A stretch of 64,000 bases of DNA, taken from positions 1 through 64,000 of the forward strand of contig DATLYE010000033.1 in assembly GCA_035575135.1 (NCBI GenBank). The letters run 5' to 3'. Within the stretch, counting starts at the first letter, position 1. Each line of letters starts with the position of its first letter. The DNA is from JANWXD01 sp035575135. GTDB taxonomy: Bacteria; Acidobacteriota; Terriglobia; Bryobacterales; Bryobacteraceae. The notes under the pieces were generated by a model, which did no database searches, was not told where the DNA came from, and worked only from the letters and a program-made list of their open reading frames with translations. Made by a program: the position numbers and the translations under genes. Of the stretch, positions 60,355-64,000 are shown piece after piece.

Positions 60355-60722
60355 CGCGCCGGCCCGGCGGAGTCCCCCCGGGCCGCGCATGCCGCACAGG
60401 GACAGATCCGGCGCAGATGAACGTAGGAGTAGATCCCGCTGCTATGCCCGTCGTTCCACTTGATGCGGATTGCGTAGTTGCCCACCGGTTCGACGTCGAG
60501 CATCCGGAGCTTGGGCTTGTAAAGCGGTAGCGGGTTCGCCGCCGCCGGCGCTGCGGGGGGTGTCCCATGTGTGCCGCTGCAGGTGGCGCACGGGCAATGT
60601 TCCCGCAGGTACTCCAGGCCGTACTCGCTCTGATGGCCGTCTTTCCAGAGGATCTTGACCCCGCCGGAGCGGGAAATGGAAATTCGCTCCGGCTCCGCCG
60701 CAAAGTCCGTCACGGCCTCCAT
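60351..60722 (-). CDS. DUF971 protein with two CPCxxC motifs
   Basis: A 123-residue protein. Two similar halves are visible: ISRSGGVKILWKDGHQSEYG ending HCPCATC, and IRIKWNDGHSSGIYSYVHLR ending ICPCAAC. The fold is that of DUF971, which is related to the N-terminal zinc domain of gamma-butyrobetaine hydroxylase. DUF971 genes often neighbour Fe-S assembly genes, but none is present here. The start is 7 nt after the rel stop on the same strand, so it is probably the second gene of a rel operon. The second half ends close to the stop. Confidence 0.82.
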   Translation of the reverse strand: MEAVTDFAAEPERISISRSGGVKILWKDGHQSEYGLEYLREHCPCATCSGTHGTPPAAPAAANPLPLYKPKLRMLDVEPVGNYAIRIKWNDGHSSGIYSYVHLRRICPCAACAARGDSAGPAR

Positions 60723-60729
60723 GGCGCGC

Positions 60730-62937
60730 TCACACCCGCTCCACGTCCCGGACTCCCGAAAGGCGGCGCATCGCGGCCACAATGCGCTCCAGCTGCTTTT
60801 TGTCCTTGATGTCCACGGTCATGTCCACCACTGCACCATCGCCGTCACGGTCGTGGACGGCGCGCGCCTCCAGGCTCCGGATGTTGCTCTGTTCGCCGGA
60901 GAGGATCGAAGTGAGCTGGTGCAGCATGCCGGGGCGGTCGTCGGTGTGAACGATCATTTTTACGGGGAACGACTCATCTCCCGCCCGGGCCCACTCCACG
61001 TCAATCTTGCGCTCCGCCTCGTAGAGAAGATTCTGCACGTTGGGACAGCTGGTGGCGTGGACCGCGACGCCTTTGCCGCGCGTAATGTATCCGACGATGG
61101 GCTCGCCCCGGATGGGATTGCAGCACTTGGCCCGGTACACCAGCAGGTCATCGGCGCCCTTGACCTTGATCACCAGATCGCCCGACGGCGGCTTGGACGC
61201 CGCCGGAGCCGCCGGAGCTTCTTCGGCGGGCATCTCCGCGGGTTGCGGAACCAGCTTCAAAAGCACCTGGCGCGCCGAGAACCTGCCGAAACCCAGCGCC
61301 GCATGCAGGTCCTCGATCTTGCTGCAGCCGTACTCGCCGGCCACCCGGTCCAGTTCGCTCTTGGGAATCCTGCTGAGCGATACGCCCAGTCGGCGCGCCT
61401 CTTTCTCCAGAAGCTTCTGGCCGAGATCCACCGCCTTGGCGCGTTCGGTGACGTTGATGACGTGCTTGATCTTGTTCCGCGCCCGGGAGGTCTTCACCAG
61501 CGCCAGCCAGTCCTTGCTGGGCATGTGGCCGGGCTGCGTCAGGATTTCCACCACGTCGCCGTTGCGGAGGTTGTAGCGCAGCGAAACGATCCGCCCGTTC
61601 ACCTTCGCACCCACGCAGGTGTGGCCCACGTCCGTGTGAATGGCGTAGGCAAAATCAATGGGCGTGGCGCCGCGCGGCAGCGCAATCACCTTGCCCCGCG
61701 GCGTGAAGCAATAGACTTCCTCCGGGTACAGGTCCACCTTGAGCGTGGACATGAAATCGCCCGGATCGCGCATCTCCTGCTGCCACTCCACCAACTGGCG
61801 CAACCAGGCGATGCGCTGCACGTCCTCTGCCGGCGCTTTGTGGCCTTCCTTGTATTTCCAGTGCGCCGCGATGCCCTCCTCCGCGATCCGGTGCATTTCC
61901 TCGGTGCGAATCTGCACTTCGAAGGCGCGCCCCTCCGGGCCGATGACGGAGGTATGCAGGGACTGGTACAGGTTCGGCCGGGGGATCGCGATAAAGTCCT
62001 TGATCCGGCCGGGAATCGGGTGCCACTCGTTGTGGATCACTCCCAGGGCGGCATAGCAGTTCTTCACCGAATCCGTGATGATCCGCACCGCCAGCAGATC
62101 ATAGACCTGCTCGATCGGGATCTTCTGGCGGCGCATCTTCTGGAAGACGGAATAGGCGCGCTTGAGGCGGCCTTCCACCCGCGCCGGGATGCCCTCGGCC
62201 GCCAGCTTCTTCTCGATCGTGGTCTTGATCTCGGCCAGGAATCGCTCGAACTCCGGTCGCCGCGCCTCCAGCAAACTCGCCAGTTCCGCCGCCGCCTCGG
62301 GCTCGAGGTAGGTGAACGCCAGGTCCTCCAGCTCACCCCGGATTTTGCCCATGCCCAGGCGGTGTGCGATGGGCGCGTAGATCTCGATGGTCTCCCGTGC
62401 GATCCGCTCCCGCCGTTCCGGCGGCAGACTGCCCAGCGTGCGCATGTTGTGCAACCGGTCGGCCAGCTTGACAATGATGACCCGGATGTCGTTCACCATG
62501 GCCAGCAGCATCTTGCGGAAGCTTTCCGCCTGCCGGGTCTCCGGATCGTAAAAGTTCAGCTTGCTGAGCTTGGTGACGCCGTCTACACACCGGGCCACCT
62601 CTTCGCCGAATCGCGTGCGGATTTCTTCGACCGTGACGCCGGTGTCTTCCACCACGTCGTGCAGCAACCCCGTCTGGAGGCACACCATATCCATGCTCAT
62701 CTCGGCAAGAATATGGGTCACCATCAGAGGGTGCACCATGTACGGTTCGCCGGAATCCCGCCGCTGCTGGCGATGCCGCTCGGCGGCGAACTCGTAGGCG
62801 GAGCGCAGTGCGGTCAGGTCTTCCTTCGGGCGGGCTTGAGCAATTCGCTGCTCGAGATCACGATACAGCGCTTCTACGGAAGCCGGTGTCTCCTCCGCCG
62901 GCACGGACACTCCCGGTTGGCCGGATTCAGGGGTCAT
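60730..62937 (-). CDS. rel: bifunctional (p)ppGpp synthetase/hydrolase, Rel type
   Basis: A 735-residue protein. The HD hydrolase (residues ~30-190) has HDVVED and KLADRLHNMRTL; the synthetase (~230-350) has GRLKRAYSVFQKM and GRIKDFIAIP. The RxKD motif (RIKD) is the type found in bifunctional Rel/SpoT rather than the EXDD of RelA. TGS (CFTPRGKVIALPRGATPIDF) and a C-terminal ACT domain (VKMIVHTDDRPGMLHQLTSI) complete the protein. It makes and degrades the stringent-response alarmone. ATG 62937 is chosen since a TATAAT box lies between it and an upstream TTG. Confidence 0.94.
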   Translation of the reverse strand: MTPESGQPGVSVPAEETPASVEALYRDLEQRIAQARPKEDLTALRSAYEFAAERHRQQRRDSGEPYMVHPLMVTHILAEMSMDMVCLQTGLLHDVVEDTGVTVEEIRTRFGEEVARCVDGVTKLSKLNFYDPETRQAESFRKMLLAMVNDIRVIIVKLADRLHNMRTLGSLPPERRERIARETIEIYAPIAHRLGMGKIRGELEDLAFTYLEPEAAAELASLLEARRPEFERFLAEIKTTIEKKLAAEGIPARVEGRLKRAYSVFQKMRRQKIPIEQVYDLLAVRIITDSVKNCYAALGVIHNEWHPIPGRIKDFIAIPRPNLYQSLHTSVIGPEGRAFEVQIRTEEMHRIAEEGIAAHWKYKEGHKAPAEDVQRIAWLRQLVEWQQEMRDPGDFMSTLKVDLYPEEVYCFTPRGKVIALPRGATPIDFAYAIHTDVGHTCVGAKVNGRIVSLRYNLRNGDVVEILTQPGHMPSKDWLALVKTSRARNKIKHVINVTERAKAVDLGQKLLEKEARRLGVSLSRIPKSELDRVAGEYGCSKIEDLHAALGFGRFSARQVLLKLVPQPAEMPAEEAPAAPAASKPPSGDLVIKVKGADDLLVYRAKCCNPIRGEPIVGYITRGKGVAVHATSCPNVQNLLYEAERKIDVEWARAGDESFPVKMIVHTDDRPGMLHQLTSILSGEQSNIRSLEARAVHDRDGDGAVVDMTVDIKDKKQLERIVAAMRRLSGVRDVERV

Positions 62938-62967
62938 GGCGGGGTTTGTAAACACCACCCCGCCACC

Positions 62968-62973
62968 ATTATA
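62968..62973 (-). promoter_or_regulatory. -10 box of rel
   Basis: TATAAT on the minus strand (plus ATTATA) lies 30 nt before ATG 62937, giving a leader of about 24 nt. No strong -35 is seen at 16-18 bp. Confidence 0.45.
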
Positions 62974-63022
62974 GCGGACCAACGATGACGGACCAGCTCC
63001 GCCGGCCCGAAATCGGCTGGGA

Positions 63023-63832
63023 TTATTGGCCGGCGGTTACGCCTCCGCCGGGCATGCGGGCCGCCTTGATCTTCTTGGTTTCCATCGTCTTCTGGACCCA
63101 GTTGTCCGCAATCTCTATGAATTTCTTGTAGTCCTCCTCCGTATCGGCCAGGTCAGCCCGCTCGCGGTACAGCAGGTTCAGGTACGCCATCGCGTCGTCG
63201 TATTCCTTGTCGATCTCCAGGGCTTTTTCCAGGTGCTTCATTCCCTCTTCGATGATCGGCAGGTTCTTGTCGCGCAGCGCCTCCCGAATCTTCCGGTCCT
63301 TCAGCGGACCCGGATCCTCCGGCTTCATGCCCAGCTTTGCCCGCGCTTCCATCCGGGGTTGAAAGGACTTGGTCCAGGCGATCACGCCGATGGTGTAATG
63401 GGCTTCCTTGGCGTTCGGATTGACCGAGATCTGCTTGAGATACCACTCCCGCGCCTCATCCAGCTTCTTCTGGTTGAAATACAGCAGCGCGATCGAGGCG
63501 ATGGCCACCTCGTTTTTGGGATCCTGCTCGAGCACGCGCAGGAACTCGTCATGGGCGGCCTGCGCCATCCGCAGATTCTCGGGGGACTCGGCGCCGGGGA
63601 TGTACTGCTGCATGTACGCCGTCGCCAGATACAGCCGGGCCGTCGGAAATGTCGGGTCCAGTTCCACCGCCTGCTTGAAAAACTCCACGGCTTCCGCGTA
63701 CCGGGCGTTCTTGAACGCCTGGACTCCCTTGTTGAGGTTGTCCCGCGCCTTCAGTTTCTGGCACCCGGAGCCCGCAACCAGCAGCACCACCGCCGCGACC
63801 ATTGCAGAGAGAGCAAAAGGAATGCGTTTCAT
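63023..63832 (-). CDS. TPR lipoprotein
   Basis: A 269-residue protein with signal peptide and lipobox (VLLVAGSGC). Several TPRs follow (ARDNLNKGVQAFKNARYAEA, PTFPTARLYLATAYMQQYIP, EVAIASIALLYFNQKKLDEA). The C-terminal part is charged and helical (EYDDAMAYLNLLYRERADLA). Such lipoproteins assemble outer-membrane or envelope complexes. GAGGAG lies 5 nt before the ATG. It sits 43 nt downstream of exbD, so it may belong to a transport or envelope operon together with it. Confidence 0.85.
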   Translation of the reverse strand: MKRIPFALSAMVAAVVLLVAGSGCQKLKARDNLNKGVQAFKNARYAEAVEFFKQAVELDPTFPTARLYLATAYMQQYIPGAESPENLRMAQAAHDEFLRVLEQDPKNEVAIASIALLYFNQKKLDEAREWYLKQISVNPNAKEAHYTIGVIAWTKSFQPRMEARAKLGMKPEDPGPLKDRKIREALRDKNLPIIEEGMKHLEKALEIDKEYDDAMAYLNLLYRERADLADTEEDYKKFIEIADNWVQKTMETKKIKAARMPGGGVTAGQ

Positions 63833-63875
63833 CTGATCTCCTCTACCCGGCTGACCGTCGCCTCGGCCGGAGGGC

Positions 63876-64000
63876 TTACTCGCCCGCCTCGACCTTGGCG
63901 GTCATCAGCCCGATCTTGTCGATGCCCGCGCCTTTGGCGATGTCAATCGCCCGCGCCACGTACTGGAATTCTAGCGCGGGATCTCCTTTGACAAACACCA
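63876..64000 (-). CDS. exbD: ExbD/TolR-family protein, C-terminal end
   Basis: Only the last ~41 codons are inside the window. The reading VFVKGDPALEFQYVARAIDI followed by AKGAGIDKIGLMT is the periplasmic end of ExbD/TolR proteins, which couple the proton gradient to TonB or Tol. The visible part ends KVEAGE and TAA. Its partner exbB would lie upstream, outside the window. The remaining protein, including the N-terminal membrane helix with its key Asp, cannot be judged. Confidence 0.8.
   Translation of the reverse strand, partial: VFVKGDPALEFQYVARAIDIAKGAGIDKIGLMTAKVEAGE

Noticed and set aside
60655..62988. 777-codon frame on the plus strand opposite rel
   Set aside because: The minus strand has the full Rel domain order. 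The plus frame has no recognisable motif and is His/Arg/Val-rich, as expected of antisense in GC-rich DNA.
1..64000. Search for CRISPR arrays, tRNA or rRNA genes
   Set aside because: No regularly spaced repeats, no tRNA-like cloverleaf with CCA-proximal GTTCRA box and no rRNA core sequence were seen in the gaps.

Overview
This is a GC-rich stretch of bacterial chromosome, most likely from an Acidobacteriota member near Bryobacter/Solibacter. Three things point there: two very large Oar-like TonB-dependent receptors with an N-terminal carboxypeptidase-regulatory fold, several secreted VWA proteins of the type common in that phylum, and many small Sec-signal proteins of unknown role. No rRNA, tRNA, CRISPR array, phage module or intact insertion sequence was seen. 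The lineage is inferred from protein style, not from a marker gene.

Layout. 1-1556: end of a YjbQ-family gene and an HDOD signalling protein. 1672-6638: a tightly overlapping glycan cluster (two GT2 enzymes, a DUF2304 protein, a TMTC-like GT-C protein with TPRs, a GT4). 6652-17394: two giant outer-membrane receptors around a convergent hairpin and a small regulator-like gene, then leftward genes for a HOD-like hydrolase-fold protein, a TonB C-terminal-domain protein and a beta-propeller. 17421-29853: zincin, Memo-AMMECR1 fusion, AddB-AddA recombination nuclease, secreted protein, radical SAM enzyme, sugar-nucleotide-epimerase-like protein and an exported ADP-ribosylglycohydrolase. 29890-35506 (leftward): ctpA-guaA-amidohydrolase with 4- to 23-nt overlaps, a MerR regulator and thiS.

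35524-48547 is a respiratory complex I operon, nuoA-C-D-E-F-G-H-J-K-L-M-N, with a near-consensus promoter. nuoB and nuoI, which carry the Fe-S clusters nearest the quinone, are absent from it. 48568-51788 is a patchier zone: secreted unknowns, an inverted repeat, a gene remnant and a frameshifted duplicate of the neighbouring VWA gene. 51824-64000 holds a cyclase, an oxidoreductase, a rhomboid protease, another VWA protein, a degenerate receiver, a metallo-hydrolase, a large PLP decarboxylase, DUF971, Rel (p)ppGpp synthetase, a TPR lipoprotein and the end of exbD.

How the parts may work together: the DPM1-like GT2 (2715) plus DUF2304 could make a polyprenyl-phosphate sugar for the TMTC-like GT-C protein (3774), giving a bacterial analogue of eukaryotic O-mannosylation. 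The receptors, the TonB C-terminal protein and ExbD suggest energised outer-membrane uptake. Several genes have a TACAAT box only 5-9 nt before the start codon, which suggests leaderless mRNAs.
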